Shown here: piece by piece, positions 32,538 to 43,804 of the stretch | Layout: every line of letters begins with the position of its first letter | Numbering within the stretch: the stretch's first letter is position 1 | Origin: Ammonifex thiophilus | Lineage (GTDB): Bacteria > Bacillota > Desulfotomaculia > Desulfotomaculales > Ammonificaceae | Length of the DNA: 64,000 nucleotides | Direction: 5' to 3' | NCBI RefSeq assembly: GCF_003368535.1 | Contig: NZ_QSLN01000001.1 | Coordinates: forward strand, 1-64,000 | Translations under genes and position numbers: made by a program | The notes under the pieces: model-generated | Told to the model about the DNA's origin: nothing | The model's input: only the letters and a program-made list of their open reading frames with translations | Databases searched by the model: none

Positions 32538-32568
32538 AAAAAATAAACCGGGCCTTAAAACCCGGTTT
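32538..32568 (-). terminator. Terminator of the ATP synthase operon
   Basis: Minus-strand RNA: AAACCGGG, 8-nt loop, CCCGGTTT, followed by ATTTTTTGG. It lies 22 nt after atpC and isolates spoIID from the atp operon. Confidence 0.85.
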
Positions 32569-32589
32569 CAGGCAAGCGTCTGAGAGTTT

Positions 32590-33030
32590 CTATCTGGCCG
32601 CGCCGCGGTAGCGCTGGGCCAGCTCCACCGCCTTGAGGCGGGCTAAGGCTCGCATCAAGGCCGCTTCAGCCCGCGCCACATCTATGTCCGGCGTGCGGGC
32701 CCTAAGGCGCTCCTCCGCCCGTTCCTTGGCCCGCCGCGCCCGCTCCACATCGATCTCCTCCGCCAGCTCCGCCGCATCGGCCAGAATGGTCACTTGGTTG
32801 TTCTTCACTTCTAAAAAGCCATTGCTTACCGCCATCACCCGCCACTGTCCATCCTTCTGGATGCGCACCACGTCAGTCTTCAGGCGGGTGATGAGGGGCG
32901 CGTGGTCGGGCAGTATGCCGAGCTCCCCTTCTACCCCCCGGGCAACCACCATGCGCACCTCGTCGGTGAAGACCACGCGCGCCGGGGTTACCACCACCAG
33001 CTTCTGCAACTTTTCCGCCAATACCCTCAC
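32590..33030 (-). CDS. atpC: ATP synthase F1 epsilon subunit
   Basis: 146 residues. Central-stalk subunit with an N-terminal beta sandwich (VARGVEGELGILPDHAPLIT) and C-terminal helical hairpin (ERARRAKERAEERLRA) that can inhibit ATP hydrolysis. Last gene of the operon, 3 nt after atpD, followed by a terminator. Confidence 0.95.
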   Translation of the reverse strand: MRVLAEKLQKLVVVTPARVVFTDEVRMVVARGVEGELGILPDHAPLITRLKTDVVRIQKDGQWRVMAVSNGFLEVKNNQVTILADAAELAEEIDVERARRAKERAEERLRARTPDIDVARAEAALMRALARLKAVELAQRYRGAAR

Positions 33031-33033
33031 CCC

Positions 33034-34497
<1,464 letters not shown>

Positions 34498-35361
34498 TTA
34501 GGACTCGAGTGCGGCCGCGCCACCCACGATATCAAGCAGCTCCTTTGTAATGCTCTCCTGCCGCACCCGGTTCATCTTGAGGGTCAAACGGGCAATGAGA
34601 TCTTCCGTGTTCTTGGTGGCCGCGTCCATAGCCGTCATGCGGGCGCTGTGCTCACCCGCCTTGAGTTCAAGCAGAGCGTGGAAGATCGCCGTTTCCACGT
34701 ACTTGGGCAGGAGATCGCAGAGCACTCCTTCTGCCGAAGGCTCGAAGATATAGAGTGGCTCCGGCCCTTTGGCCTTGGGCTCCTCCGTCGGCGGCTCGAT
34801 GGGAAGCACTTTCTGCGCAATGGGGCGCTGCACCAAGATGTTGATGAATTGGGGGTAGATCAGGTAGACCGCATCGTACTCCCCAGCCGAGTACTTGTTG
34901 ATAATGACCTTGGCGATCTCCCGGGCGTAGGCGAAGCGGATTTCCTCCCCCAGCCCGGTGAACTCCGCGTCCATGGCCATGCGCCGGAAGCGGAAGAAGT
35001 TGCGCCCCTTGCGCCCCACCGCAATCAGAGCTACCTCGCCCGTGCAGGCGCCTATCTCCCGCATGGCCAGGCGCAGCAGGTTGCTGTTAAAACCGCCGCA
35101 CAAGCCCCGGTCGGCGGTCATGACCACATAGCAAACCTTCCGGGGCTCGCGCACGGCCAGCAAGGGATGACGCACGTCACCTGCCGCGCGGGCAAGCCGC
35201 GCCAGGACCTCCCGCAAGTGGCGGGAGTAGGGTCGCGCCGCCAGCAGGGCCGCCTGCGCCTTGGCCATTTTGGCGGTGGCCACCGCCTTCATGGCCTGGC
35301 AGATCTTCTGGGTACTCTGCAGGCTTTTTATGCGACGTCGGTAGTCGCGCAGACTGGGCAT
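34498..35361 (-). CDS. atpG: ATP synthase F1 gamma subunit
   Basis: 287 residues. Rotor shaft with N-terminal coiled coil (MPSLRDYRRRIKSLQSTQKI), the Rossmann-like middle (VMTADRGLCGGFNSNLLR) and the C-terminal helix (RVRQESITKELLDIVGGAAA). All family landmarks are intact. Confidence 0.97.
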   Translation of the reverse strand: MPSLRDYRRRIKSLQSTQKICQAMKAVATAKMAKAQAALLAARPYSRHLREVLARLARAAGDVRHPLLAVREPRKVCYVVMTADRGLCGGFNSNLLRLAMREIGACTGEVALIAVGRKGRNFFRFRRMAMDAEFTGLGEEIRFAYAREIAKVIINKYSAGEYDAVYLIYPQFINILVQRPIAQKVLPIEPPTEEPKAKGPEPLYIFEPSAEGVLCDLLPKYVETAIFHALLELKAGEHSARMTAMDAATKNTEDLIARLTLKMNRVRQESITKELLDIVGGAAALES

Positions 35362-35379
35362 CGTCTCCCACCCCCGCTC

Positions 35380-36903
35380 TTAGGCCAGCCCATGCTGGAG
35401 CTTAAAGTCCTTCTTGAACTCCTCAATGGCCCGCTTAAGCTTCTCCTCAACCTCCGGCTTGATCTCCAGTTCCTTCCTGATGGACTCCCCCACATCGGGG
35501 TACTGCGTGCGCATGAACTTCAGGAACTCGGCCTCGAAGTCGCGCACCTTATCTACCGGCAGGTCGTCGAGGTAGCCATGCACGCCGGTGTAAATCGACA
35601 TGACCTGCTCTTCGAGCGGCATGGGACAGTACTGGTCCTGCTTCAGGAGCTCGGTCAGGCGCTCGCCGCGGCGCAGCCGAGCCAGCGTGGCCTTGTCGAG
35701 GTCGGTGCCGAACTGAGCGAAAGCCGCCAACTCGCGATACTGGGCCAGATCCAGACGCAGCCGACCAGCTACCTGCCGCATGCACTTGCGCTGTGCCTTA
35801 CCACCTACGCGCGACACCGAAAGACCTACGTTGATGGCCGGCCGGATACCGGCGTAGAAGAGGTCCGGCTCTAGGTAGATCTGCCCGTCGGTGATGGAGA
35901 TCACGTTGGTGGGAATGTAGGCCGAAACGTCACCCTGCTGGGTCTCGATGATGGGCAGGGCCGTCAGGCTGCCACCGCCGTAGTTAGGATGCAGCTTGCA
36001 AGCCCGCTCCAGCAGGCGCGAGTGCAGGTTGAAGATGTCACCGGGGTAAGCCTCGCGCCCCGGCGGACGCCGCAGCAGAAGCGAGAGCTCACGGTAAGCC
36101 GCCGCCTGCTTGGAAAGGTCGTCGTAGACGATGAGCACGTCTTTACCCTGCTCCATGAACTCCTCGCCGATGGCGCACCCGGCGAAGGGAGCGATGTAGA
36201 GCAGCGGCGCCGGGTCGGAAGCAGTAGCCACCACTACCACGGTGTAGTCCATGGCGCCGTACTCCCGTAGCTTCTCGATCACATTGGCCACGGTGGAAGC
36301 CTTCTGCCCGATGGCCACGTAGATGCAAATCATGTTTTGCCCTTTCTGGTTGATGATGGTGTCCACCGCGATGGCCGTCTTACCCGTCTGCCGGTCGCCC
36401 AATATGAGCTCGCGCTGCCCGCGCCCGATAGGAATCATGGAGTCAATGGCCTTGATGCCGGTCTGCACGGGGGTGTTCACCGGCTCGCGGTAGATAACAC
36501 CGGGAGCGATGCGCTCGATGGGACGGAATTTCTGAGACTTAATGGGTCCCTTACCGTCGAGCGGCACACCTACCGGGTTGATCACCCGGCCGATGAGCTC
36601 GTCCCCTACCGGCACCGAAGCGATGCGACCGGTGCGCTTGACCACATCCCCTTCCTTTATATGCGTGTAGGGGCCCAGGATAACAGCGCCTACGTTGTCT
36701 TCCTCCAGGTTCAGCGCCATTCCATAGACGCCGCCCGGGAACTCCAAAAGCTCGGAGTACATGCAACCCTCCAGGCCGTAAACGCGCGCCACGCCGTCAC
36801 CGATGTAAATTACGGTGCCGACGTCGGCCACTTCGACCTGAACCTCGTACTTCTCTATCTGCTGGCGAATTATGGAGCTTATCTCTTCGGGCCTAAGCTT
36901 CAT
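35380..36903 (-). CDS. atpA: ATP synthase F1 alpha subunit
   Basis: 507 residues. Non-catalytic nucleotide-binding subunit with Walker A GDRQTGKT near residue 170 and the arginine-finger region ([13 protein letters not shown]). N-terminal [20 protein letters not shown] is typical. Confidence 0.98.
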   Translation of the reverse strand: MKLRPEEISSIIRQQIEKYEVQVEVADVGTVIYIGDGVARVYGLEGCMYSELLEFPGGVYGMALNLEEDNVGAVILGPYTHIKEGDVVKRTGRIASVPVGDELIGRVINPVGVPLDGKGPIKSQKFRPIERIAPGVIYREPVNTPVQTGIKAIDSMIPIGRGQRELILGDRQTGKTAIAVDTIINQKGQNMICIYVAIGQKASTVANVIEKLREYGAMDYTVVVVATASDPAPLLYIAPFAGCAIGEEFMEQGKDVLIVYDDLSKQAAAYRELSLLLRRPPGREAYPGDIFNLHSRLLERACKLHPNYGGGSLTALPIIETQQGDVSAYIPTNVISITDGQIYLEPDLFYAGIRPAINVGLSVSRVGGKAQRKCMRQVAGRLRLDLAQYRELAAFAQFGTDLDKATLARLRRGERLTELLKQDQYCPMPLEEQVMSIYTGVHGYLDDLPVDKVRDFEAEFLKFMRTQYPDVGESIRKELEIKPEVEEKLKRAIEEFKKDFKLQHGLA

Positions 36904-36920
36904 CTCCTCCCGTCACCCCT

Positions 36921-37469
36921 TTAACCTACCCGAATTTCACGGATTTGCTCCCGTAGCCTCTCCAACTGCCGCGCCACGCTGGCGTCTATGACCCGGTTGC
37001 CTATGCGTACCACCAGCCCCCCCAAGATGTCGGGGTTGACGCGGTAGCGAACCGTAACTTCCCGCTTGACCGCTTCTTTTAAAGCCTCGGTCAAGGCAGA
37101 GGCCTGCTCCGGCGAGAGCTCGATGGCCGAAGTCACTTCCACCTCGACCAAATTCTTGGTCTCGTTGAGCAGGCGCCGGTACTCCGCCACTATGTCCTTG
37201 AAGAAGATCTCACGCCGGGCGTCCAGCACCACGTTGAGGAAGTTAAGTGAGTAAGGGTGAAGGTCCTTTTCCCAGAGCTCCTTGACAATAGCCTTTTTAA
37301 CTTCCGCCGGCACCTGGGGATGATAAAATACCCGCCGCAGATCGCTTGATGCAGCCAGCGCCTCCTCCACCGCGCGCAAATCTTCCTCTATTCTGTCCAA
37401 GAGACCCTTCTCCTGGGCTAACTCGAAGAGCGCCTCAGCGTAGCGCTGCGCCACCGCCCCTTTTAGCAT
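36921..37469 (-). CDS. atpH: ATP synthase delta subunit
   Basis: 182 residues. Peripheral-stalk subunit (OSCP type) linking the b subunit to the top of F1. The N-terminal helical domain starts VAQRYAEALFELAQEKGLLD; the C-terminal GGLVVRIGNRVIDASV is conserved. It overlaps atpF by 7 nt. Confidence 0.95.
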   Translation of the reverse strand: MLKGAVAQRYAEALFELAQEKGLLDRIEEDLRAVEEALAASSDLRRVFYHPQVPAEVKKAIVKELWEKDLHPYSLNFLNVVLDARREIFFKDIVAEYRRLLNETKNLVEVEVTSAIELSPEQASALTEALKEAVKREVTVRYRVNPDILGGLVVRIGNRVIDASVARQLERLREQIREIRVG

Positions 37470-37951
37470 GGCAGCCGCTTCACCTCACTTATGGCCTCTT
37501 GGACAAGCTTCTGCTGCAGCTCCTCCGGCAAAGCTTCCCTTATCACCTTGCCGGCCACCAAAATGGCCAGGCTGGCCACTTGATCCTTGAGCTCGGCCAA
37601 GGCCCGCTCCTTCTCCCGCTCGATTTCCGCCAGGGCGCTCTCTTTTATGCGGCCGGCTTCTTCCTTGGCAGCATCCAAGATAGCCTGAGCCTGCTCCTCG
37701 CTGGCCTTGGTAGCCCGCTCGATGATGAGTTGGGCCTCCTCCCGAGCCCGGCGCAGGGTGGCCTCCATCTCCTCTTTGAGCTTCCGGGCCTCTTCCTGCT
37801 GGGCTTCCGCCTGCTCGATATTCCGGGCTATGAGGTTCTGCCGCTCCTCCAGGAGGCGCATGAGTGGCTTGTAAGCCACCAGCCAGAGCAGGAGCAGCAG
37901 GAGCAGAAAGTGGAATATCTGCATCACCAGGGTGGCATTAAGCCCCAACAA
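37463..37951 (-). CDS. atpF: ATP synthase Fo b subunit
   Basis: 162 residues from TTG at 37951, chosen because GGAGG lies 7 nt upstream and the b family begins just before the membrane helix (MQIFHFLLLLLLLWLVAYKP). The longest frame would add 27 basic residues with no homology. One membrane helix, then a long charged coiled coil that forms the peripheral stator. Confidence 0.94.
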   Translation of the reverse strand: MLGLNATLVMQIFHFLLLLLLLWLVAYKPLMRLLEERQNLIARNIEQAEAQQEEARKLKEEMEATLRRAREEAQLIIERATKASEEQAQAILDAAKEEAGRIKESALAEIEREKERALAELKDQVASLAILVAGKVIREALPEELQQKLVQEAISEVKRLPC

Positions 37952-38115
37952 GTTTTCTCCTCCCTCCGCACAAAAGGGTGCGGGCGGCAGGTTTCGAGCC
38001 CACCGACGAGGCCGAAACCTGCGCCTGCCCACCGAAAAAGAACCTGACGATGATTCCCGCCCCCAACCGAGATGACCTCGGTGGGGGTCCCCCTCTAGCT
38101 TTTTTAAAGCGCCTC

Positions 38116-38370
<255 letters not shown>

Positions 38371-38386
38371 TTAGTAATCTAGCATT

Positions 38387-39202
38387 TTAGTGATCCTCAG
38401 CAGAAGCTAAGGATATGTAGGCGATGCTCAGCACGGCGAACACGAAAGCCTGGATGAAGGAGACGAATACACCGAAAGCTAGCCAGATAACCGAAGCCGT
38501 GAATCCCCCGCACCACTCCGCCGCTCCTCGGATAAGTCCCAGCAGGGCCAGTAGCATTACCTCTTTACCGTACATGTTTCCGTAGAGTCGGAAGGCCAGG
38601 GTGACCGGCTTCGCCAGGTCCTCGATTATGGGGAGAAGGGGTATAGGATAAATGTAATGGAGGAAAAGCTTTGGCCCCTTGAACCTCAGCCCCCAGACGT
38701 ACATCAACACAAAGGTGATGACCGCTAGGCCCAAAGTGGTGTTGAGGTCCGCCGTCGGGGCTACGCAGGTAGGCACTAGGCCCAGAAGGTTACAGATCAG
38801 GATGAAGTAGAAGAAGGTTACAAAGAGGTAGTACAAGGGGCGTCCCTTCTTCTCCCCCATGCTGTCGTAAACGAGGCCCCGGAAAGATTCCAACATGATC
38901 TCGAAAAGGGCCTGCATCTTGGTGGGACGCCGCACGTCCGCGCCCCTCACGGCCGCGAGGGCTATGAGCAGAGTCAAAAGCATTGCCACCCAGGTAAAGA
39001 TAATGGTGCTGGGATTAACGTCTACCGGGAACCCCGCTATGGTGCCCAGGTGCCAGGGACCGTGTGGGATATGCCAGACATTAAGGTCGTGGTGAATCTT
39101 TTCCAGGGAAAAGTCTTCCGCGCAACCCGCTGCCGTGACGAGCACGAAGCCGAGCAAGGCCCACAGAAGCCAACTCCTCTTGGCCCGCTTCCTCTCCTGC
39201 AA
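38387..39202 (-). CDS. atpB: ATP synthase Fo a subunit
   Basis: 271 residues with five or six membrane helices. The essential arginine is in AFRLYGNMYGKE near residue 210. The N-terminus is unusual: a basic stretch, a hydrophobic helix and LVTAAGC (Cys27), which looks like a lipoprotein signal. TTG at 39202 is the taken start. If processed, Cys27 would become a lipidated N-terminus outside the membrane; this is only a pattern match. Confidence 0.95.
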   Translation of the reverse strand: MQERKRAKRSWLLWALLGFVLVTAAGCAEDFSLEKIHHDLNVWHIPHGPWHLGTIAGFPVDVNPSTIIFTWVAMLLTLLIALAAVRGADVRRPTKMQALFEIMLESFRGLVYDSMGEKKGRPLYYLFVTFFYFILICNLLGLVPTCVAPTADLNTTLGLAVITFVLMYVWGLRFKGPKLFLHYIYPIPLLPIIEDLAKPVTLAFRLYGNMYGKEVMLLALLGLIRGAAEWCGGFTASVIWLAFGVFVSFIQAFVFAVLSIAYISLASAEDH

Positions 39203-39255
39203 AACTCGCCTTCACCTCCTTCCCTTAAAGAGCAACTAAAGAAGAACAAGGGTTC

Positions 39256-39663
39256 CTAGACTTCCGCTTCAACCCGGCTATGTCTAAGAACCCTTATTGC
39301 CTCCGCCACCCCCAGCAGGGGAACGAATAGAATCCCCACCAAGAAAGCACGCAGATCAAACCAGCCAGTGTGTACGGCAAAGAGGAGAGCGGCGAAAAGC
39401 ATTCCCCAGCGCCCCAGGAAACCCATATTGAGGAACAACCTAGCCTTGTCCATGCCCCAAGCCATGATCTGGACCGACCGGGTGAGGCGCAGCCAGAGAA
39501 AGAAGGCGCTGAGCCAGCCCACCCCTAGCCCTAGCGCTGCTCCAGCCCAGAGGGAGCTGTGCGGGTAAAAAGTCAGAAGGAGAAGCAGCGCTACGAGCAG
39601 CCAGCCTGCCCGCAAAAGTATGCGCCGGGCGAAAACCTCGAACTCCAGCTCTTTGAAGCCCAT
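39256..39663 (-). CDS. atpI: ATP synthase accessory protein AtpI (subunit I)
   Basis: 135 residues, four membrane helices in two pairs. AtpI-type proteins assist c-ring assembly and may move Mg2+. It lies between the atpZ-like gene and atpB, as expected. Sequence conservation in this family is low, so the call relies on topology and position. Confidence 0.8.
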   Translation of the reverse strand: MGFKELEFEVFARRILLRAGWLLVALLLLLTFYPHSSLWAGAALGLGVGWLSAFFLWLRLTRSVQIMAWGMDKARLFLNMGFLGRWGMLFAALLFAVHTGWFDLRAFLVGILFVPLLGVAEAIRVLRHSRVEAEV

Positions 39664-39681
39664 GCCTTCCCTCCCCGCCTT

Positions 39682-39918
39682 CTAAGCGCGGTTGTTGGTA
39701 CTAAACCGGCTGAGCAACCGCACGATGCCGTACACCCCTGCCCCGATCCCCAGAAGCAATCCCAGAAGCCCGAGCCAGGGCGCAGTATGCCAGCGGTGGT
39801 CAAGGTAGTTTCCTATCCACCAGCCCACCACTACCGAGGCTGCAAATTGAATGCTAATACTGGAGGCCAGAGCGAAGGCTTTTAAGGCCTTCCCCCATCC
39901 CGATCGACCGTTGGCCAC
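39682..39918 (-). CDS. AtpZ/AtpI-like small membrane protein
   Basis: 78 residues, two membrane helices (ALASSISIQFAASVVVGWWIG and LGLLGLLLGIGAGVYGIVRLL). The first gene of the atp operon; AtpZ partners AtpI in a proposed Mg2+/Ca2+ channel. A promoter lies 34 nt upstream. Confidence 0.82.
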   Translation of the reverse strand: MANGRSGWGKALKAFALASSISIQFAASVVVGWWIGNYLDHRWHTAPWLGLLGLLLGIGAGVYGIVRLLSRFSTNNRA

Positions 39919-39951
39919 TCAGCTCGTTCCCCTTGTGCTTTTTTTTACAAG

Positions 39952-39981
39952 ATTCTACCCGCTTTAACCACTAAACACCAA
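39952..39981 (-). promoter_or_regulatory. Sigma-A promoter of the ATP synthase operon
   Basis: Minus strand: TTGGTG, 18 nt, TAGAAT, 34 nt upstream of the first atp gene. Confidence 0.55.
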
Positions 39982-39991
39982 AACCTTTTCT

Positions 39992-40006
39992 TGCATGGTA
40001 CATGCA
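39992..40006. repeat. Inverted repeat upstream of the atp promoter
   Basis: TGCATG-GTA-CATGCA, 6-bp arms, ending 10 nt upstream of the -35 box. It could bind a dimeric regulator. Confidence 0.4.
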
Positions 40007-40047
40007 GGCGGGCTCTTGTCCTCTATATATCTTCTACGCTCTCGATT

Positions 40048-41253
40048 TTATTCCTCCTCCTCGCCACCACAAAATTGTGGTGGCGAACAAAAACTTGTGC
40101 TCGCAAGCACTTTAGGGAGAAAGGGTTCCGGCCGCGGACCTTGGCCGAAGTGATGAAGAAGGGCTTCGAGAATGCGCCTGGATGCCTGTCCGTCCCCGTA
40201 GGGATTCACCGCGCTGGCCATCTGGCGGTAAGCCGCCTCGTCCGTTAAAAGGCGCGCCACCTCTCGGAACACCCGCTCTTCCCCCGTTCCCACCAACCTC
40301 ACCGTGCCCGCCTCCAGGGCCTCAGGACGTTCGGTCACTTCCCTCAGGACCAGAACCGGTTTGCCCAGCGAAGGCGCTTCCTCCTGAAGACCTCCCGAGT
40401 CGGTCAGCACCAGGTAGCATCGAGCCATGAGGTTGGCAAAGTCGGCGTAGGGAAGAGGCTCCATCAAGTGAACGCGGTTAAGCCCAGCGAAAATCTCTTC
40501 CGCCGCCTCCCGCACCACCGGATTGCGGTGCACGGGAAAAACCACCGCCGCATCCTCAAACCGCTCCACTACCCGGCGCAGGGCACGGTAGACCTGGCGC
40601 AGGGGCTCCCCCCAGTTCTCCCGCCGATGCGTGGTCACCAGGATAATCCTCTTTCCCTCTCCCAGAAAGCGGAGCAGACGCTCATCGGCAAACTGGTAAT
40701 CCTCCCGCACCACCGCCTGCAGGGCGTCGATCACCGTGTTGCCGGTGACGAAAATCCTTTCCGGGTCGACCCCCTCCCGCTTAAGAGCCTCGGCGGCGCG
40801 GGCCGTGGGAGCGAAATGCAGGTCACTCAATACCGCCGCAAGCCGGCGGTTCATCTCCTCGGGAAAGGGAGCATATTTGTTCCCCGTCCGCAGCCCCGCC
40901 TCCACGTGCCCCACCGGTATCTGGAAGTAAAAGGCGGATAGGGCTCCCACGAAAGTGGTGGTGGTGTCGCCGTGTACCAGCACCAGATCGGGCCTCGCTT
41001 CTTGAAGCACTCTCTCCAGCCCTTGAAGTGCCCGTACGGTGACCTCAAAGAGGGTCTGCCGAGGGCGCATGATGCCCAGGTCGTAATCGGGTATTATACC
41101 GAACAGTTCCAGCACCTGGTCCAGCATCTCGCGGTGCTGGGCGGTCACTGCCACCACCGGTTGAAAATAGTCTGAGTTTTCCAAGGCTTTAACCACCGGC
41201 GCCATTTTGATGGCTTCCGGCCGGGTGCCGAAAATCACCAGTATCCTTTTCAT
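40048..41253 (-). CDS. wecB: UDP-N-acetylglucosamine 2-epimerase (non-hydrolysing)
   Basis: 401 residues. It interconverts UDP-GlcNAc and UDP-ManNAc, the ManNAc donor for wall polymers (MnaA in Bacillus). Motifs: VIFGTRPEAIKMAPV at the N-terminus, VHGDTTTTF, and the C-terminal DSGGLQEEAPSLGKPVLVLR. The usual end of the enzyme is near GQASRRILEALL. About 37 further residues follow, ending CGGEEEE, with two hairpin-forming sequences in the DNA. It overlaps the MazG-like gene by ATGA and precedes the atp promoter, the same place as mnaA in B. subtilis. Confidence 0.95.
   Translation of the reverse strand: MKRILVIFGTRPEAIKMAPVVKALENSDYFQPVVAVTAQHREMLDQVLELFGIIPDYDLGIMRPRQTLFEVTVRALQGLERVLQEARPDLVLVHGDTTTTFVGALSAFYFQIPVGHVEAGLRTGNKYAPFPEEMNRRLAAVLSDLHFAPTARAAEALKREGVDPERIFVTGNTVIDALQAVVREDYQFADERLLRFLGEGKRIILVTTHRRENWGEPLRQVYRALRRVVERFEDAAVVFPVHRNPVVREAAEEIFAGLNRVHLMEPLPYADFANLMARCYLVLTDSGGLQEEAPSLGKPVLVLREVTERPEALEAGTVRLVGTGEERVFREVARLLTDEAAYRQMASAVNPYGDGQASRRILEALLHHFGQGPRPEPFLPKVLASTSFCSPPQFCGGEEEE
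40062..40110. repeat. Two palindromes in the 3' end of wecB
   Basis: 40062-40085 is an almost perfect 24-nt palindrome (CGCCACCACAA-AA-TTGTGGTGGCG, 11-bp arms). 40097-40110 is GTGCT-CGCA-AGCAC. Both lie in the non-conserved C-terminal extension of wecB. No U-run follows on the minus strand. Confidence 0.55.
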
Positions 41254-41567
41254 GGGGTGAGATATCCCTTGGCGATGAGTTTCTGGATGTGCTGCTCCAA
41301 GGCCGACTCGATGTCGATGCCGTACTGCTCCTCCAGCACGAACATCATGGAAACGGCCGTCTGGGCCACATCTAAAAGCTCCCGCGTCACCTTTTCCATA
41401 ACCGCCCGCTCATCGACCGGGCAGGCCTCCCCCGAAAGGCCGCGCAGCTTTCCTATGGCTTGGGCCAGCTCCCCCGCCTCCTCCATGAGCTTCAATGCGG
41501 TGGACTCCAGTGTGGGGGAAAGGCGGTTGAGACGCGGCAGGGCAATAACCTTATGCTTCCTCTCCAT
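41250..41567 (-). CDS. MazG-like nucleotide pyrophosphohydrolase domain protein
   Basis: 105 residues, all-alpha. The metal-binding EE..E pattern of the MazG/dUTPase-like fold is seen in [15 protein letters not shown], and the second helix pair has [13 protein letters not shown]. These enzymes cleave non-canonical NTPs to NMP and diphosphate. It is coupled to the dCMP deaminase and wecB genes. Beside a dCMP deaminase a nucleotide-pool role is plausible. Confidence 0.8.
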   Translation of the reverse strand: MERKHKVIALPRLNRLSPTLESTALKLMEEAGELAQAIGKLRGLSGEACPVDERAVMEKVTRELLDVAQTAVSMMFVLEEQYGIDIESALEQHIQKLIAKGYLTP

Positions 41568-42039
41568 TTTCTCCTCTCTCCCCAGGAAAGCGGAGCTTTC
41601 CGCGGAAAGGCTCCAGCTTGACTCCCGCTTCGCGGAAGAGCTCCTCCGCGAAGGGATCTGGGTAAAACTCCAGGTACACCACCCTCTTTATCTGCGCCTG
41701 GATAAGCATCTTGGCACAGAGGGAGCAGGGGAAGTGGGTGGTGTAAAGGGTGGCACCGGCGATGCTCACCCCATAGACGGCCGCCTGCAAAAGAGCATTT
41801 TGCTCGGCATGAAGACCCCGGCAGAGTTCGTGCCTCTCCCCCGAAGGTATGCCCTTCTCCTCGCGCAGGCAGCCTATCTCCAGGCAGTGTTTGAGCCCCG
41901 AAGGGGCGCCGTTGTAACCCGTGGCCAGGATGCGGTTATCCTTGACCAGCACTGCCCCCACCTGCCGACGCAGGCAGGTGGAACGCAGGGACACCACCTT
42001 GGCCACGGTCATAAAGTAGGTGTCCCAGTCGGGCCGCAT
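41551..42039 (-). CDS. Deoxycytidylate (dCMP) deaminase
   Basis: 162 residues. Converts dCMP to dUMP for thymidylate synthesis. The zinc site is [10 protein letters not shown] (proton-shuttling Glu) and [10 protein letters not shown]-terminal [20 protein letters not shown] is typical. ComEB of B. subtilis is a homologue. It starts 5 nt after glyA, tying folate C1 units and dUMP supply in one operon. Confidence 0.93.
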   Translation of the reverse strand: MRPDWDTYFMTVAKVVSLRSTCLRRQVGAVLVKDNRILATGYNGAPSGLKHCLEIGCLREEKGIPSGERHELCRGLHAEQNALLQAAVYGVSIAGATLYTTHFPCSLCAKMLIQAQIKRVVYLEFYPDPFAEELFREAGVKLEPFRGKLRFPGERGENGEEA

Positions 42040-42043
42040 GGGC

Positions 42044-43297
42044 TTAACCTTCCCGGTAAAGGGGGTAGGACCGGCAGAGCTCCTGCACTATGGCACGAGC
42101 CATCTCCTGGTACCGAGCTTCCCCACGGTGATCCAAGGCGTAGTGGATGGCAGTGGCTATGGCCCGCATCTCCTCCGGCCCCAGGCCCCTGGTGGTCACC
42201 GCCGGCGTTCCCAACCGGATACCGCTGGTAATCCGGGGAGGCTGGGTATCGAAGGGAACTACGTTCTTGTTGACCACCAACCCCACCTCGTAAAGCTCGG
42301 CTTCCGCCTCCGCCCCCGTGATCCCCTTGTTGCGGAGATCGACCAGTACCATGTGGTTATCCGTGCCGCCGGAAACCAGCTCAAAGCCATACTCCTTAAG
42401 GGCTTCTGCCAGGGCGCGAGCGTTTTCCACCACCCGCCGCTGGTACTCCTTGAATTCCGGCTGCAAAGCTTCTTTGAAAGCCACCGCTTTGGCAGCAATG
42501 ACGTGCATCAAGGGGCCACCCTGGGTGCCGGGGAACACCGCCTTGTCGATCAAGGGTCCGTACTCCTTCTTGCAGAGGATGAGCCCCCCGCGCGGGCCCC
42601 GGAGCGTCTTATGGGTGGTGGAGGTGACCACGTCGGCGCAAGGCACGGGGCTCTGGTGCAGCCCCGCCGCCACCAGCCCCGCTATGTGGGCTATGTCCGC
42701 CATGAGCTTGGCTCCCACCTCCCGAGCAATGGCGGCGAAGCGGGCGAAATCTATCTCCCGGGGGTAGGAGCTCGCTCCAGTGATGATGAGCTTGGGGCGG
42801 TGGCGCCTGGCCAGCTCCGCCACTTCGTCGTAATCGATGGTGCCGGTGTCCCGCCTTACCCCGTAAGGGACGAAGCGGAAGTAAACACCCGACATATTAA
42901 CTGGGCTACCGTGGGTGAGATGGCCGCCGTGGGCCAGGTCCATGCCCATGATGACGTCGCCCGGCTTGAGCAAGGCGAAGTAGACGGCAAAATTGGCCTG
43001 GGTCCCTGAATGCGGCTGCACGTTGGCGTGCTCCGCTCCGAAGAGTTCCTTGGCCCGCTTGATGGCCAGCTCCTCTACCACGTCCACGTGCTCGCAACCC
43101 CCGTAGTAGCGCTTCCCCGGATAGCCCTCGGCGTACTTGTTGGTCAAGACCGAGCCCTGAGCCGCCATCACGGCGCGGCTAGCAAAGTTCTCGGAGGCGA
43201 TGAGCACCAGCTTCTCCTCCTGCCGCCGCTTTTCTTCCTCTATAGCCCGGAAAACTTCCGGATCGACTTCCTCCAAAGGTTGCAAAATCCTGCGCAA
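42044..43297 (-). CDS. glyA: Serine hydroxymethyltransferase
   Basis: 417 residues. PLP enzyme interconverting serine and glycine with transfer of a C1 unit to tetrahydrofolate. The Schiff-base lysine lies in [16 protein letters not shown]. The active-site loop [15 protein letters not shown] is intact. The start is TTG at 43297, 10 nt after AGGAGG. The order rpiB-glyA matches B. subtilis. Confidence 0.98.
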   Translation of the reverse strand: MRRILQPLEEVDPEVFRAIEEEKRRQEEKLVLIASENFASRAVMAAQGSVLTNKYAEGYPGKRYYGGCEHVDVVEELAIKRAKELFGAEHANVQPHSGTQANFAVYFALLKPGDVIMGMDLAHGGHLTHGSPVNMSGVYFRFVPYGVRRDTGTIDYDEVAELARRHRPKLIITGASSYPREIDFARFAAIAREVGAKLMADIAHIAGLVAAGLHQSPVPCADVVTSTTHKTLRGPRGGLILCKKEYGPLIDKAVFPGTQGGPLMHVIAAKAVAFKEALQPEFKEYQRRVVENARALAEALKEYGFELVSGGTDNHMVLVDLRNKGITGAEAEAELYEVGLVVNKNVVPFDTQPPRITSGIRLGTPAVTTRGLGPEEMRAIATAIHYALDHRGEARYQEMARAIVQELCRSYPLYREG

Positions 43298-43300
43298 TTG

Positions 43301-43747
43301 CTACATACCTCCTCTTTCCCGCGCCTTTATCTTCTCCACGCGGCGGCTGTGCCGCTCCCCCGCGAAGGAAGAAAAGAGCCAGGTCTTAACGATCTCCAAA
43401 GCCAGGCCTGGTCCTACCACCCGCTCCCCCAGAGTCAGCACGTTGGCGTCGTTGTGCTCACGGGACATGCGGGCCGAGTAGGTGTCGTGACACAAGGCGG
43501 CCCTTATCCCCGGCACCTTGTTGGCCGCAATGGCCATCCCTATGCCGGTGCCGCAGACCAGAATCCCCCGATCAAACTCCCCACGCGCCACCGCTTCCGC
43601 CACGGCGAAGGCTATGTCCGGATAGTCGCAAGACTCGGGGGAATAGGTGCCGAAATCCTGGTAGGTTAGGCCCTGCTCCTCAAGGAAGCGACAAATGGCC
43701 TTCTTGAGCTGAAAGCCGCCGTGATCCGAACCTATGGCTATTTTCAC
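43301..43747 (-). CDS. rpiB: Ribose-5-phosphate isomerase B
   Basis: 148 residues. Interconverts ribose 5-phosphate and ribulose 5-phosphate. Motifs: IAIGSDHGGF at the N-terminus, catalytic Cys in VCGTGIGMAIAANK, and SREHNDANVLTLG. Confidence 0.96.
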   Translation of the reverse strand: MKIAIGSDHGGFQLKKAICRFLEEQGLTYQDFGTYSPESCDYPDIAFAVAEAVARGEFDRGILVCGTGIGMAIAANKVPGIRAALCHDTYSARMSREHNDANVLTLGERVVGPGLALEIVKTWLFSSFAGERHSRRVEKIKARERGGM

Positions 43748-43804
43748 GCGTCGCTCACTCTCCTCTTTTCTTCCCTTAAAAAGGAGTTAATTCGCACGCG
43801 AGTC

